DNA of 64,000 nucleotides from Deltaproteobacteria bacterium (GCA_021777225.1 JAJYDQ010000001.1:1-64000); one strand, 5' to 3'. Counted from the stretch's first letter, positions 17,956 to 27,715 are shown. Notes: generated by a model not told the origin, from the letters alone. Program-made: numbers and translations.

Positions 17956-19119
17956 TTACGTACGCATATCGGTGAACATAACCTTAAACACAGAGTACCC
18001 TGAGTCCAAACACTCCAGAGGATTTTTTATGTGTGGACAAATATCTATTTTACCCGGACAATGATCAGTCGATTCCGGAATGTACAAACAGCGTTTGCTT
18101 TGAAAAACAAATTCAAAGCCATGAAATTCCAATAGACTTTTCAGTTGAAACAATTCCAGTCCCTTGCCACCGGCATTAAAATCATAAGGTTTTTTAGTAG
18201 AATATTCATTTGTATCTTGAGTATGATGAAATCCTTCGAATATAAACTTTGAATCCTTCAATGGAATACCGACACCATAATCATGCACGCTAATTTCAAA
18301 ACGCCCCGAACTGGGTTCACAGAAAATTACCTTCACCAAACCTTGATCAGGAGTATTTTCGAAAGCGTTTTTGATGAGAGTGGTCAAGATTTGTTTCAAC
18401 ATTCCAGGATCAAAAAAAATCGAGCCGGTATATTGAAATTCTATTTTCGGTACAATGTCACGATGCTGCGCTCTCTGTAGAATTTCTGCAATAATTTTGT
18501 TTGTGTAGTTTTGAACTAACAACTGTTCGGGGTGTGGTTTTGGCGGGGAGAAAATTTGTTCCACTGAGTCTTGAATGGAAAGAAGACGGTCCAGGTTTCG
18601 TTCCGTTCGTTTAATCAAATTGGACGCTTTTGGGTTTGATTCGCTGAATTCCAAAAGGCGCTCGAGGGAAGCTTTAACAATTGCTAAAGGGGTCTTTAAT
18701 TCATGGGAAAGATGATCCGCCGCCTTTCGTTTTGCAGTTTCCAAATTCTTGAACGCTGTTATGTCTCTAAATAAAACAACATAACTTTCCATACCCGGAA
18801 CACACTCGGTGACATCCAATGCAGCGCTTGAAATGGAAAGCTGAATTTTTCGACCATCATGCGCAGTGAATTCCAGTTCCCTGTGGGGAGTAACAATACC
18901 ATTCGTAACAAGAGATTGAAAAACTTCCAAAAACTCTCTATTAGGCACTGTGTCAAGTCCGACGCGACCTATTGTATGCCCAACAATCTCCTCACAGGTT
19001 AAATTAAGGATCCTCAAAGCCGCAGGGTTAGCGCCGGAAATTACGCCATTGCATTCTATGGTTAGAACACCTTCCTGTAGACTCCTCACAATCACTTGAT
19101 CCAGGGTTTGGTCTTTCAT
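17956..19119 (-). CDS. PAS domain sensor histidine kinase
   Basis: 387 residues, soluble (no transmembrane helices). Residues about 5-125 form a PAS domain; HisKA follows with the phospho-acceptor His139 in DHLSHELKTP; the ATPase domain has an N box LTTLIKNAFENT, G1 DYGVGIPLKD and G2 GGKGLELFQLKSLLEFHG. The last 35 residues contain three Cys in a HCPGKIDICPHIKNPLEC pattern, which may bind metal or sense redox. It is 48 bp upstream of the acyl-CoA synthetase subunit gene on the same strand, but no response regulator is nearby, so its partner is elsewhere. Confidence 0.88.
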   Translation of the reverse strand: MKDQTLDQVIVRSLQEGVLTIECNGVISGANPAALRILNLTCEEIVGHTIGRVGLDTVPNREFLEVFQSLVTNGIVTPHRELEFTAHDGRKIQLSISSAALDVTECVPGMESYVVLFRDITAFKNLETAKRKAADHLSHELKTPLAIVKASLERLLEFSESNPKASNLIKRTERNLDRLLSIQDSVEQIFSPPKPHPEQLLVQNYTNKIIAEILQRAQHRDIVPKIEFQYTGSIFFDPGMLKQILTTLIKNAFENTPDQGLVKVIFCEPSSGRFEISVHDYGVGIPLKDSKFIFEGFHHTQDTNEYSTKKPYDFNAGGKGLELFQLKSLLEFHGFEFVFQSKRCLYIPESTDHCPGKIDICPHIKNPLECLDSGYSVFKVMFTDMRT

Positions 19120-19419
19120 AAGCTTATTTGGCGCAAATCCGATGAAAAGTATTCCTGTAATGACTTATCATGCTAATTTGATTAGACTTGATGTAAAACT
19201 TGCGTTAAAACAAAAATCAATTTTTGAGGACTTGCGAGATTTTGAACGAATACTTACCTTAAATGCAAGAGTTAATTGGTAAACGGCCATACGATTCACG
19301 TGAGTGGCGGAGGTCGGTAATTAATCAAAAACCTGAGATATTGGCTACAAAGATTGATTTCAGGTTTAAGCTTATTCTGCTCAACAATTAGAAAGTTTAT
19401 CCGCAACAAAGGAGAAAAA
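19120..19419. other. 300-bp intergenic region with a 46-codon ORF
   Basis: Between divergent genes. A plus-strand ORF of 46 codons (19142-19282) is listed separately. The remainder is AT-rich and must contain promoters for the kinase (minus) and the zinc-ribbon gene (plus). No clear operator is visible. Confidence 0.4.
19142..19282 (+). CDS. Possible 46-residue protein
   Basis: A short ORF starting at ATG 19142 and ending at TAA 19280-19282. The translation is charged and amphipathic (for example LKQKSIFEDLRDFERILTL), which looks more protein-like than random AT-rich sequence, but there is no clear Shine-Dalgarno and I know no homologue. It could equally be chance. Confidence 0.22.
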   Translation: MKSIPVMTYHANLIRLDVKLALKQKSIFEDLRDFERILTLNARVNW

Positions 19420-19686
19420 ATGTCAAAGGAATTCTTAAAATGCCCGCATTGTGGAGCCGAAATGGAACCTATAAACACACCGGAAGCTTCTAGCTGGGGT
19501 GGAGAAGTTCATCATGTGTGCTTCAATGACGAATGTTCATACTACAAAAAAAGCTGGGAAGTACTTGATAGTCAAGGGGTAGAAAGAACGGGATACCGTT
19601 GCCGTATAGACCCCAGAGGTGTTTCAGGTCCTCTGGCAGTGTGGTCTGCTGACGCTTTAAAAGACTTGATCTGCGAGAAAAGATAA
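19420..19686 (+). CDS. Small zinc-ribbon protein, unknown function
   Basis: 88 residues from ATG 19420, which has AAAGGAG six bases upstream; a longer frame from 19354 has no such site. A CPHC pair near residue 8 and a CFNDEC pair near residue 39 form a probable four-Cys zinc ribbon, resembling the Ogr/Delta or Com-like small zinc proteins. The C-terminal half is YRCRIDPRGVSGPLAVW. No partner is evident. A strong terminator follows 46 bp downstream. Confidence 0.75.
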   Translation: MSKEFLKCPHCGAEMEPINTPEASSWGGEVHHVCFNDECSYYKKSWEVLDSQGVERTGYRCRIDPRGVSGPLAVWSADALKDLICEKR

Positions 19687-19731
19687 CTAATAGGTTTGTT
19701 TTTTGAAATTTGTAATGGGTTAGATTGTTAA

Positions 19732-19764
19732 ACAAATTAGGGCGCTTATAGCGCCCTAATTTGT
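19732..19764. terminator. Perfect 14-bp terminator hairpin
   Basis: ACAAATTAGGGCGC (19732-19745), five-base loop TTATA, and the exact complement GCGCCCTAATTTGT (19751-19764). It follows the zinc-ribbon gene and sits 13 bp before the methyltransferase start. The U-tract is weak for the plus strand, so efficiency is uncertain. Confidence 0.6.
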
Positions 19765-19777
19765 CTAGGGGACAAAA

Positions 19778-20449
19778 ATGGTTCCAGAAACACTCAAATA
19801 TTTTAGCGTAAATGATTTTATTCGTGATGATGAAGATCTGGACAAAAATTTCTATTCCAGGCCTCGTTTGGTAAGCCATCTCGACTCGCTGGCCTTAAGC
19901 ACGGTGGCAGATATTTATGCCAGATTATTACCTAAGGAAGCAGATGTATTGGATTTAATGGCCGGGCCGGATTCCCATCTCAGGGAAGATTTGAATCTTC
20001 ACAGTGTAACCGGTTTGGGCCTGAATGATGAAGAATTGAAAGCTAATACTAATCTTGACGAGAAAATCATTCATGATTTAAACACCGACTGGAGACTCCC
20101 TTTTGAAGATAACAGATTCGATGCGGCTATTAATACCGTTTCGGTAGATTATTTAACAAGACCGGTTGATGTTTTTTCCGAAGTCGGTCGTGTCCTTAAA
20201 CCTGGGGGGATCTTCATCGTTGTTTTTTCTAATAGAATGTTCCCGCCAAAGGCCGTAAATATATGGAAGAATACCCTTGAGAAAGGCAGAATGGATCTGG
20301 TCAAGAAATTTATTTCTCTTACGGGAAAGTTTCAAATCCAGGGCTATTCTGAAAGTAAAGGCAGGCCCAGACCGGAAGATGACAAATATTACAAATACGG
20401 AATTCCCAGTGACCCGATCTATGCCATATGGTCTTCTGTAGTTAAATAA
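19778..20449 (+). CDS. SAM-dependent methyltransferase (class I)
   Basis: 223 residues. A methyltransf_11 pattern is readable: ADVLDLMAGPDSHL as motif I (unusually without GxGxG), DLNTDWRLPFEDNRFDAAINTVSVDYL as motifs II-III, and EVGRVLKPGGIFIVVFSNRMF as motif IV-V. The substrate is unknown. It starts 13 bp after a strong hairpin and is followed by an isochorismatase-family gene 45 bp later, so the pair may be co-transcribed. Confidence 0.82.
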   Translation: MVPETLKYFSVNDFIRDDEDLDKNFYSRPRLVSHLDSLALSTVADIYARLLPKEADVLDLMAGPDSHLREDLNLHSVTGLGLNDEELKANTNLDEKIIHDLNTDWRLPFEDNRFDAAINTVSVDYLTRPVDVFSEVGRVLKPGGIFIVVFSNRMFPPKAVNIWKNTLEKGRMDLVKKFISLTGKFQIQGYSESKGRPRPEDDKYYKYGIPSDPIYAIWSSVVK

Positions 20450-20494
20450 ATTAGAGTATATCGATAGCCACTTATTATCTCATAATCGAGAGGA

Positions 20495-21070
20495 TTGAAT
20501 CTAATGGATTTAGCGCTCGTAATCGTTGATATGATTAAAGATAATGTTGATTTGAAAAGGGGCGCGGCCTTGGACCTTGAAGCCGGTAGGATAATTCCTA
20601 GAATCAACGAATTGGCCAGAGAGTTCCGAGCAAGATCATGTCCTGTAATTTTTGCCTGTGACAGTTTTATGGCTGATGATTTTATTTTTGGTGGACGAAT
20701 GAAGCCACATGCAATTAGGGGGACAGGTGGAGATCTTCCGATAAAAGAACTCGATGTTGAACCATCGGATATCGTTTTGGCGAAAAGACGAATGAGCGCT
20801 TTCCACAAAACTGATCTGGACCAAACCCTGAGGACTATGAAGATTAAAACTGTAGTCGTTTGCGGAATAATGACAAATGTATGTGTTCTATTAACGGCCC
20901 TGGACGCGCTTCAGAACGATTTTGCCACGGTAATCGTTACAGATGCTTCAGCTTGCTACAAGGCGGAATTACATGAAGCAACACTCAAAGTTTATGAGAA
21001 TTTCCCGCTATTTCCGCTTTTTAGGTTGATGTCTACAAATGAAATAATTTCTGAAATATCATCAAATTGA
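20495..21070 (+). CDS. Isochorismatase-family cysteine hydrolase (nicotinamidase-like)
   Basis: 191 residues. Catalytic triad positions are visible: Asp in LALVIVDMIKD, Lys in VLAKRRMSAFHKTDL and Cys in VVVCGIMTNVCVLLTA. This family hydrolyses amides such as nicotinamide, or the enol ether of isochorismate; the particular substrate cannot be told from sequence. It follows the methyltransferase and is convergent with hrcA, with 43 bp between the stops. Confidence 0.88.
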   Translation: MNLMDLALVIVDMIKDNVDLKRGAALDLEAGRIIPRINELAREFRARSCPVIFACDSFMADDFIFGGRMKPHAIRGTGGDLPIKELDVEPSDIVLAKRRMSAFHKTDLDQTLRTMKIKTVVVCGIMTNVCVLLTALDALQNDFATVIVTDASACYKAELHEATLKVYENFPLFPLFRLMSTNEIISEISSN

Positions 21071-21113
21071 TAATAACCAGTGAAAAAGACCTATTATTTC
21101 AAATAGCGAATTT

Positions 21114-22163
21114 TCAAGAATCTTTTTCAACAATTCTTTTGAATAAGCGCGTTAGTACCTCAGCCGTAGTCCGGACCACTGGGATTATTTTTTGATAGTT
21201 CATTCTTTTAGGACCAATAATGCCAATGCTTCCTAGTACCGCTCCTTCCGCCTTTATAGGATAAGCGATCAGCGAGCAGGATTCCATTTCATTGATTCCA
21301 TGCTCTGACCCAATAAAGATTTGTATCCCTTGAGCGGCCAGGGTTTTGTCTAGCAATTTCAGAAGCTGAATTTTGTGCTCAAAGGTAGCTAGAACTGCTC
21401 TTATTTTCTCGATTTGGGAAAATTCCGGGTCTTCCACAATATTTGTTGATGCTTCAATAAAAATTTCCCGAGACGTGCTGTCATCTGACAATATTTTATA
21501 TCCAAACTCCAAAGCCTTGGTTAACATGGCGTCAAATTTGGCCTTTTCATGGCTCAATTCCTGTTCGATTCTATCTTTTGCCTGTTTCAAATCCAGGTCC
21601 TTAAGAATGTCGTTTAAATTTCGGCTCAAGGATTCCAGGGTATATTGCGATATGTCGTCATCATCAAAAATCATTTTGTTTTGGACGAAACCCGCAGTTG
21701 AAACCAGAACAACCAGTATTCTATCTTTTGCCACCTTAATGAAATCTATTGTTTTGAAAGTTTGTTCAGTCGCAGGAGACCCGCTTACTACTCCAGCCTG
21801 TTTTGAAAGATCCGCCAGGACCCACGAAGACTGTTTCAATGCGTCACGGATATCCAGACCGGCTGCTGCTATCCAGGATTCTATCGCTGTGACCTCATTC
21901 TGCTTCAGGCCTATAGGTTCCAGAATTTTATCCACATAAAAACGATAGCCCAAATCAGTAGGAATACGACCCGCGCTGATATGTGGCTGTAAAATGAAAC
22001 CGAAATCAGTCAAATCGCTCATAATATTACGGATCGAAGCGGCCGAAAGTCCTATATCCATTTTTTTGGATAAGGTTCTTGATCCCACCGGTTCCCCAGT
22101 CGCAATATACTCAGATACAATCGTAGCCAGAATTTGTTCTGATCTCTTCCCGATCGTGTTCAT
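21114..22163 (-). CDS. hrcA: Heat-inducible transcription repressor HrcA
   Basis: 349 residues from ATG 22163, which has GGAG about six bases upstream (six codons shorter than the longest frame). N-terminal winged helix: EYIATGEPVGSRTLS and LSAASIRNIMSDL, ending ISAGRIPTDLGYRFYVD; the C-terminal HrcA domain has GSIGIIGPKRMNY. HrcA represses chaperone genes by binding CIRCE elements. Its usual companions grpE, dnaK and dnaJ are not in the window, and I see no CIRCE element here. Confidence 0.93.
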   Translation of the reverse strand: MNTIGKRSEQILATIVSEYIATGEPVGSRTLSKKMDIGLSAASIRNIMSDLTDFGFILQPHISAGRIPTDLGYRFYVDKILEPIGLKQNEVTAIESWIAAAGLDIRDALKQSSWVLADLSKQAGVVSGSPATEQTFKTIDFIKVAKDRILVVLVSTAGFVQNKMIFDDDDISQYTLESLSRNLNDILKDLDLKQAKDRIEQELSHEKAKFDAMLTKALEFGYKILSDDSTSREIFIEASTNIVEDPEFSQIEKIRAVLATFEHKIQLLKLLDKTLAAQGIQIFIGSEHGINEMESCSLIAYPIKAEGAVLGSIGIIGPKRMNYQKIIPVVRTTAEVLTRLFKRIVEKDS

Positions 22164-22240
22164 CTGGACTCCATTAAACAACGATGCCTGTTAACAAGCG
22201 AAAGTCGTCAAGCTTGCTCCAAAAAAAACAGAAAAGCTGT

Positions 22241-23053
22241 TTAGACTTTGCTAAAGTACTGAATAAAATAATCAAAGCATCCTTTGGGCGCTGCTATCAA
22301 AGGATCTTCAATCCTTTGTCCATCCAGGAAATCACCAACGTGGAATGGACGCCCATCAAGATATCTTATTTCGCCCCCGGCCGCCTGAAGTATGATGCTA
22401 CCTGCGGCCAAATCCTGGACGGTGACATTTTTCATGATGCAAGCGTCGGCGGCCCCTCTAGCGATATATGCCAAATGTCCGGCGGAAGAGCCCAAGTTAC
22501 GAATCTTGCCGGGAAAATTACTGCAAAAATCACGGTGAAACCGGGAGTAGACCAAAATCAAACTCTCATTATCCACGCTGGGGTCCTGTCGCACCCTAAT
22601 CGGCCTGTCATTGAGGTAAGCTTCTTTTCCAGCGTAAGCGGAATACAGTTCACCAGTTACAGGTAAATACAAGAACCCTAGAACTGGCCAAAACTTCTCA
22701 AAAAGGGCCGCGCTAACACCCCAAACCGGCATTCCTGCTTGAAATGAAGCTGCGCCATCCAGAGTGTCCACGATCCAAAGGAATCTTGGCGCATCGGGAC
22801 CTTTCAATTGTTCTTCACTTAAATCCCTCAAAAATCCATGTCCTTCAAAGCTTCCACCAATTTTGTTTTGAATGATGTCCCACGCACGGTTTTCCGCTTC
22901 GGTTACAAGCTCATCGTCAAATTTAAGCTTTCGATTTCCACGGCCATACATTTCAAGCAGAACAACTCCACTTTTTCGCAAAGTATTTTCAACAAATTCT
23001 TTTAGTGTCCAAAGTTCTCTATCTGTTAAAGACTGAGTTTCCTGAACGGACAT
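22241..23053 (-). CDS. Inositol-monophosphatase family phosphatase
   Basis: 270 residues. Motif A is modified (WIVDTLDGAASF in place of DPIDGT), motif B is VQDLAAGSIILQAAGGEI, and the VTEAENRAWDIIQ stretch corresponds to the metal-binding Glu region. This fold includes inositol monophosphatase, CysQ and fructose-1,6-bisphosphatase. The substitution in motif A leaves substrate and activity uncertain. It stands 77 bp upstream of hrcA on the same strand. Confidence 0.82.
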   Translation of the reverse strand: MSVQETQSLTDRELWTLKEFVENTLRKSGVVLLEMYGRGNRKLKFDDELVTEAENRAWDIIQNKIGGSFEGHGFLRDLSEEQLKGPDAPRFLWIVDTLDGAASFQAGMPVWGVSAALFEKFWPVLGFLYLPVTGELYSAYAGKEAYLNDRPIRVRQDPSVDNESLILVYSRFHRDFCSNFPGKIRNLGSSAGHLAYIARGAADACIMKNVTVQDLAAGSIILQAAGGEIRYLDGRPFHVGDFLDGQRIEDPLIAAPKGCFDYFIQYFSKV

Positions 23054-23431
23054 TGGCTACTCCTTGTATATAAGACCCAAAAATAATCAGAGATTCTCAA
23101 ATTGTGACCCAGCTTCAGGGATTTTGATTCTAAATCCCCAGTGTTATGTAAGGTCATCAGGCCACCGCTGTCAAGCAAGACAAAAATAAAGTTTATCAAC
23201 TGTCGATCAATTGAGCTTTGGCGCTACAAACCGACAAAATTTTCATGAGAGAAATTGACCGGGTTAAATGAAAAACATATGGTATAGTAAAAATCCGGTG
23301 GTGATATCATCTGATTAAAAAACCGAACTCAAGGGATGGACAATATTACAGGTTGACAAAACGCTAACAGCACAAATCCTTGACTTTAAAATGTCGGGTC
23401 AAGACCCCGTCGAAAAGGTTTGGAGACCAAA
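23054..23431. promoter_or_regulatory. 378-bp divergent promoter region
   Basis: Between the divergent phosphatase and CoA-transferase genes. Features: an AT-rich segment around 23180-23310 with TATAGT, and TTGACA and TTGACT hexamers at about 23353 and 23382. CTTGAC and GTCAAG form a small inverted repeat near 23381-23404, close to the downstream start. No coding potential is seen. Confidence 0.35.
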
Positions 23432-25318
23432 ATGTCTGATTGGAAGCAGAGGTATGCCAACAAATTAGTAAGTGTTCACGAAGCGGCCTCTCATGTTAAA
23501 AACGGCGATCGAATTTACTTGGGGAGCATGTGTTCAGAGCCCAGGACAATCATAGAAGCCTTGGGAAATTCCCGAGTTGAAGACGTTGAAATCGTCCAAT
23601 TTATCAGGGGTGATTACGCTACTAATCTGGCCGCCAAGATCCCCGGGAGATTCGTCATCAAATCTTTTTCTGTCGGTGGTCGTACAGGTGAAGAGGAAAG
23701 ACCTTCAGTAGCGGATTACGTGCCACTTTTCCATGCTCACATACCGAATTTTTTCAGAAACAGACGAATTGCTATCGATGTTGCGATAATTCAGGTTACG
23801 CCGCCTGACAGATTCGGAAGATTCAGTCTTGGAATATCAGTTGACGCCACAAAATCCGCAGTTGAATCGGCACGTATTGTCATAGCTCAAGTTAACACCA
23901 GGATGCCTCGAACCTGTGGGGACACATCAATAATGATAGATGAAATTGATTATCTGGTGGAGGCTGACGAAGATTTGTTTGAATTGCCCCAGGAAGAACT
24001 GGGCGAACGAGAGAGGACCATAAGTTACTATTGTGGAGAACTTATTGATGATGGATCAATACTTCAATTCGGTTTCGCAGGGATCTCACAAGGATTGATG
24101 GACCATTTGAAAGACCGTCGCAACCTTGGTCTTCATACGGAAATTCTGACAGAATTTCTTGTTGATCTCATAGAATGTGGGGCTGTCAATAATAGCACGA
24201 AGAAAATGTACAGGGGGAAATCGCTTGCGACTTGTTGCATGGGAACAAGGCGTCTCTATGATTTTGTCGATAACAACTCAATGGTTGAACTCTATACCAG
24301 TGATGTAGTCCTAAACCCTTTATTTATTGCGGCAAATGACAAAGTAGTAGCCGTAAATCTAGCGTTGCAGGTAGATTTGAGGGGTCAAATCAGACAGGGC
24401 AATCCAACATGGACGGCATTTGAAGGGTCCGGAGGTGACCATGATTTTATGTTGGGAGCCGGCATGTCAAAGGGAGGACGTTCCATTATTTGTCTGAGGT
24501 CCACGTCTATAAAGAGTGGTCGCTCTACAATAGTGCCTTCTTTTGGCCCTAAAGCAGCGGTGATAATGAATCGTGGAGAAGTAAATTACATAGTTACGGA
24601 ATACGGTATAGCCTATTTAGGTGGTAGGACAATCCGGGAGAGGGCCATGGCTCTAATTGAGGTCGCTCATCCTGATCATCGTGAGAACCTCATGAAACAG
24701 GCTCGAGAAATGGGATATATCTATCCAGACCAGATTTATTACAAGAGCGTTTCTCCGGAATTAAGACAAAGAATCAGAACAGACCATGTTTTCAGGGATG
24801 GCCTAAAATGTCATATTCGCGCCGTTAGACCGACAGATGAAACTATGCTGAGAGACTTGTTTTATAATTTGTCCGAGAGTTCAATTTATTTTAGATATTT
24901 CAGTCCGAAACGCACCATGCCTCATAAAAATCTTCAAACATACGTCAACCTCAAAGAAGATGAAGGTGTTTCAATAGTGGTGACGACTGGCCCCCGCGAA
25001 AAACGTAAAATGATTGCTGAAGCCAGATATATGATTGAGCCCGGCGAAGGATTCGCTGATTCCGCATTTATGGTGGACGAGAATTATCAGGGTCGCGGCA
25101 TTGCGTCATATCTACTAAATTATTTGATTGAAATAGCCAAAGAAAGAGACTTGAAAGGATTTAAGGCCGATGTGTTGTTTTCGAATCAGCCAATGCTAAA
25201 AGTCTATGAAAAGGTCCCCTATAAGCTACACAAGCGTTTTGCGGACGGAGTTGTCAGCCTAAGTTTTCGATTTGATGAGTTCAAAGATGAAGAGCAAAAC
25301 AAGGGTCCGGTGGAGTAA
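23432..25318 (+). CDS. CoA-transferase/acetyl-CoA hydrolase fused to a GNAT acetyltransferase
   Basis: 628 residues from ATG 23432 (GGAG seven bases upstream). Residues 1 to about 440 are a 4-hydroxybutyrate CoA-transferase/acetyl-CoA hydrolase module, with the LHTEILTEF segment containing the probable catalytic Glu and TEYGIAYLGGRTIRERA near its end. Residues about 455-620 are a GNAT N-acetyltransferase domain (LKCHIRAVRPTDE, VDENYQGRGIASYLLNYLIE). The fusion is seen in other anaerobes to my knowledge; the GNAT part may acetylate proteins using the same acyl-CoA pool. It is followed 64 bp later by an HD gene. Confidence 0.88.
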   Translation: MSDWKQRYANKLVSVHEAASHVKNGDRIYLGSMCSEPRTIIEALGNSRVEDVEIVQFIRGDYATNLAAKIPGRFVIKSFSVGGRTGEEERPSVADYVPLFHAHIPNFFRNRRIAIDVAIIQVTPPDRFGRFSLGISVDATKSAVESARIVIAQVNTRMPRTCGDTSIMIDEIDYLVEADEDLFELPQEELGERERTISYYCGELIDDGSILQFGFAGISQGLMDHLKDRRNLGLHTEILTEFLVDLIECGAVNNSTKKMYRGKSLATCCMGTRRLYDFVDNNSMVELYTSDVVLNPLFIAANDKVVAVNLALQVDLRGQIRQGNPTWTAFEGSGGDHDFMLGAGMSKGGRSIICLRSTSIKSGRSTIVPSFGPKAAVIMNRGEVNYIVTEYGIAYLGGRTIRERAMALIEVAHPDHRENLMKQAREMGYIYPDQIYYKSVSPELRQRIRTDHVFRDGLKCHIRAVRPTDETMLRDLFYNLSESSIYFRYFSPKRTMPHKNLQTYVNLKEDEGVSIVVTTGPREKRKMIAEARYMIEPGEGFADSAFMVDENYQGRGIASYLLNYLIEIAKERDLKGFKADVLFSNQPMLKVYEKVPYKLHKRFADGVVSLSFRFDEFKDEEQNKGPVE

Positions 25319-25382
25319 ATCGCTTTTTGGCCGGGTTTGGGTTACCTAGACAATTTGAGTTCAAGGAGGTTTTTACGGAGTT

Positions 25383-25949
25383 ATGAATTCATCCGCTGTC
25401 AATCCGGGTGAAGAAGTATGCCTGGCGCTTCTGAGAAAATATTCCACACCAGACCATATTGTGCGACACTGTCAAAAAGTGTGGGAAGTTGGACAATTCC
25501 TTGGGAAAAGCCTGATTAGGGAAAATTATCAGTTGGACATGTCTTTGCTCAAGGCTTCTTGCTTGCTCCATGATATTGGAAAGTTTACGTGCATAGTGTC
25601 TGGTAAGAAGCATCACGACATTGTAGGACAAGAAATCCTGATTAAGGAAGGCCTTCCTGATGTGGGAACAATAGTAGCTCAACATGTGGTTTTGGGGCCC
25701 CCCAAAGACAGACCTGTGGCAGAAGAGCACATTGTCTTCTACGCGGATAAACGTGTGATGCATGATCAAATAGTTAGTTTGGAAAGCAGATTTATTTATC
25801 TCAATGAAACATATGGTAAAACCCCAGAAGCCTTGGATCGTTTGTCTTTTATGAAGCAGGAAACAATAGATATAGAAAGAGCCATTTTTGAAATCCTGGA
25901 CTTTAGTCCTGAAGAAATTTCAGAATTGAGCGTAACTTTTGATAAATAA
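25383..25949 (+). CDS. HD-domain phosphohydrolase-like protein
   Basis: 188 residues. HD-domain signature: [13 protein letters not shown], then [11 protein letters not shown] (the HD pair), and [11 protein letters not shown] with further metal-ligand His. This family contains metal-dependent phosphohydrolases acting on nucleotides; no substrate can be assigned. An AAGGAGG site lies about 12 bases before the ATG. The 3' end abuts queC, suggesting one transcript with queC and perhaps the upstream CoA-transferase. Confidence 0.85.
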   Translation: MNSSAVNPGEEVCLALLRKYSTPDHIVRHCQKVWEVGQFLGKSLIRENYQLDMSLLKASCLLHDIGKFTCIVSGKKHHDIVGQEILIKEGLPDVGTIVAQHVVLGPPKDRPVAEEHIVFYADKRVMHDQIVSLESRFIYLNETYGKTPEALDRLSFMKQETIDIERAIFEILDFSPEEISELSVTFDK

Positions 25950-25983
25950 TTCGAATTCAGAAATCACGAAACCGCTCATGGTC

Positions 25984-26673
25984 ATGAAATATGCCGTAGT
26001 CCTGCTATCCGGAGGAATCGATTCCACAACCACGATGGCAATAGCCAAATCTGAAGGTTTTGAAATTTGCGCATTGAGTTTTGATTATGGGCAGAGACAT
26101 AGAGTGGAACTCGATGCGGCGAAAAGAATAGCCGAATATTTTAAAGTTCAGAGACACCTGGTTGTCAAAATTCCACTAAGGAAAATTGGAGGATCGGCCC
26201 TAACCAGCAACATCGATGTGCCAAAAGGGATGATCGTTGAACAAATAGGCTCAGCTATACCAATCACATATGTGCCAGCTAGAAACACTATTTTTCTGGC
26301 TTTTGCGCTTGGCTTGGCGGAAGTGATTGGGGCCGAAGACATATACATCGGGGTAAACGCCCTGGATTACTCGGGCTACCCGGATTGCCGCCCGGAATTC
26401 ATACAGGCTTTTGAAAATATGGCCAATCTAGCTACTCAGAAAGCTGTTGAAGGGAAAATGAAAGTAAAAATCCAGACACCTCTAATCAAAATGTCCAAAG
26501 CCCAAATAATAAAAAGAGGTGTGGGATTGGGAATAGACTACGGTCTTACCCATTCCTGCTATGACCCTGCTGATTCAGGCGCCGCATGTGGGGCCTGTGA
26601 GAGTTGCATATTAAGAAAACGGGGATTCGAAGAAGCGGGTGTTTTGGATCCAACAAAATACGCGATCTTTTAA
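25984..26673 (+). CDS. queC: 7-cyano-7-deazaguanine synthase QueC
   Basis: 229 residues from ATG 25984, which gives the family N terminus [16 protein letters not shown]; a longer frame with TTG start (25939) would overlap the HD gene by 11 bp. The PP-loop motif SGGIDS and the C-terminal zinc pattern [17 protein letters not shown] are complete. QueC converts 7-carboxy-7-deazaguanine to preQ0 with ammonia and ATP, for queuosine. No queD, queE or queF is adjacent. No strong ribosome site precedes the chosen start. Confidence 0.93.
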   Translation: MKYAVVLLSGGIDSTTTMAIAKSEGFEICALSFDYGQRHRVELDAAKRIAEYFKVQRHLVVKIPLRKIGGSALTSNIDVPKGMIVEQIGSAIPITYVPARNTIFLAFALGLAEVIGAEDIYIGVNALDYSGYPDCRPEFIQAFENMANLATQKAVEGKMKVKIQTPLIKMSKAQIIKRGVGLGIDYGLTHSCYDPADSGAACGACESCILRKRGFEEAGVLDPTKYAIF

Positions 26674-26755
26674 TAGAACATTGATTTTAAATGCTTTGGT
26701 GATAGCAATGACAAATTAGAAGATCCTACAATTCAGATCCAGGAGTGAGGCGCGG

Positions 26756-27715
26756 ATGATAAAATATTTCCAGGACAACATAGCGGCCATAGGCTCTACT
26801 CCACTGGTTAAACTGAACAAAATAGAAGGAGTTCAGGAGGCCACGATTCTTGTAAAAGTTGAAGGTCGGAATCCGGCGTATTCAATTAAGGACCGGATAG
26901 GAGCCTATATGATCAGAGACGCTGAAGAGACAGGTGTACTGTTACCAGGCATGGAGGTAGTAGAGCCGACTAGTGGAAATACAGGAATAGGCCTTGCCTA
27001 TGTTTGCGCAATAAAAGGTTATCCTTTGACACTCACCATGCCTGAAACTATGAGCTTAGAACGCCGGAAGGTACTAAAAATGTTCGGGGCCCATATAGTA
27101 TTGACAGATGGCGCTAAAGGCATGAGAGGCGCAGTGGAAAAGGCCAGCCAGATAGTCTCCAGCGCCCCGAATAGATATTTTATGCCCCAGCAATTTGAAA
27201 ATCCTGCTAATCCAAGAGCCCACGAAGAAACAACAGGGCCTGAAATATGGGAACAAACTGGCGGAAAAATTGATGCCTTTGTAAGCGGCGTGGGCACTGG
27301 GGGGACCATAACAGGGGTTTCACGATTCATTAAACACACAAAGAAAAAAAAACTTGTATCCGTTGCTGTTGAACCTTCAGAAAGTCCTGTAATCACTCAA
27401 ACCCTTCAAGGTAGGGAAACCGTCCCTGGACCTCACAAGATTCAGGGGATCGGAGCAGGTTTTATTCCCGATGTACTTGATCTGTCATTGATTGATGAAG
27501 TTGTGCAGGTTTCAAGTGATGAAGCCGTTAACTACAGCCGTCTGCTGGCAAGGGAAGAAGGTTTGTTAAGCGGAATATCATCTGGAGCAGCCGTCTATGC
27601 CGCCATTATTCTGGCACGGAAGAAAGAATTTCACGGCAAGACCATTGTCGCCATATTGCCCAGCGCCGGCGAACGTTATTTAAGCTCGGTTTTGTTTGAA
27701 CACTTGGATGATTGA
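26756..27715 (+). CDS. cysK: Cysteine synthase (O-acetylserine sulfhydrylase)
   Basis: 319 residues, normal length. The pyridoxal-phosphate lysine sits in YSIKDRIGA near residue 43, and the phosphate/substrate loop [11 protein letters not shown], the [10 protein letters not shown] loop and the ISSGAA motif are all present. It makes cysteine from O-acetylserine and sulfide. CysK and CysM are not separable by eye; the symbol is provisional. The ATG has GGAGTGAGG about 6-14 bases upstream. No serine acetyltransferase is nearby. Confidence 0.92.
   Translation: MIKYFQDNIAAIGSTPLVKLNKIEGVQEATILVKVEGRNPAYSIKDRIGAYMIRDAEETGVLLPGMEVVEPTSGNTGIGLAYVCAIKGYPLTLTMPETMSLERRKVLKMFGAHIVLTDGAKGMRGAVEKASQIVSSAPNRYFMPQQFENPANPRAHEETTGPEIWEQTGGKIDAFVSGVGTGGTITGVSRFIKHTKKKKLVSVAVEPSESPVITQTLQGRETVPGPHKIQGIGAGFIPDVLDLSLIDEVVQVSSDEAVNYSRLLAREEGLLSGISSGAAVYAAIILARKKEFHGKTIVAILPSAGERYLSSVLFEHLDD

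Noticed and set aside
22184-22666. 160-codon plus-strand frame opposite the inositol-phosphatase gene
   Set aside because: It is antisense to a protein with clear family motifs and has no motifs of its own.
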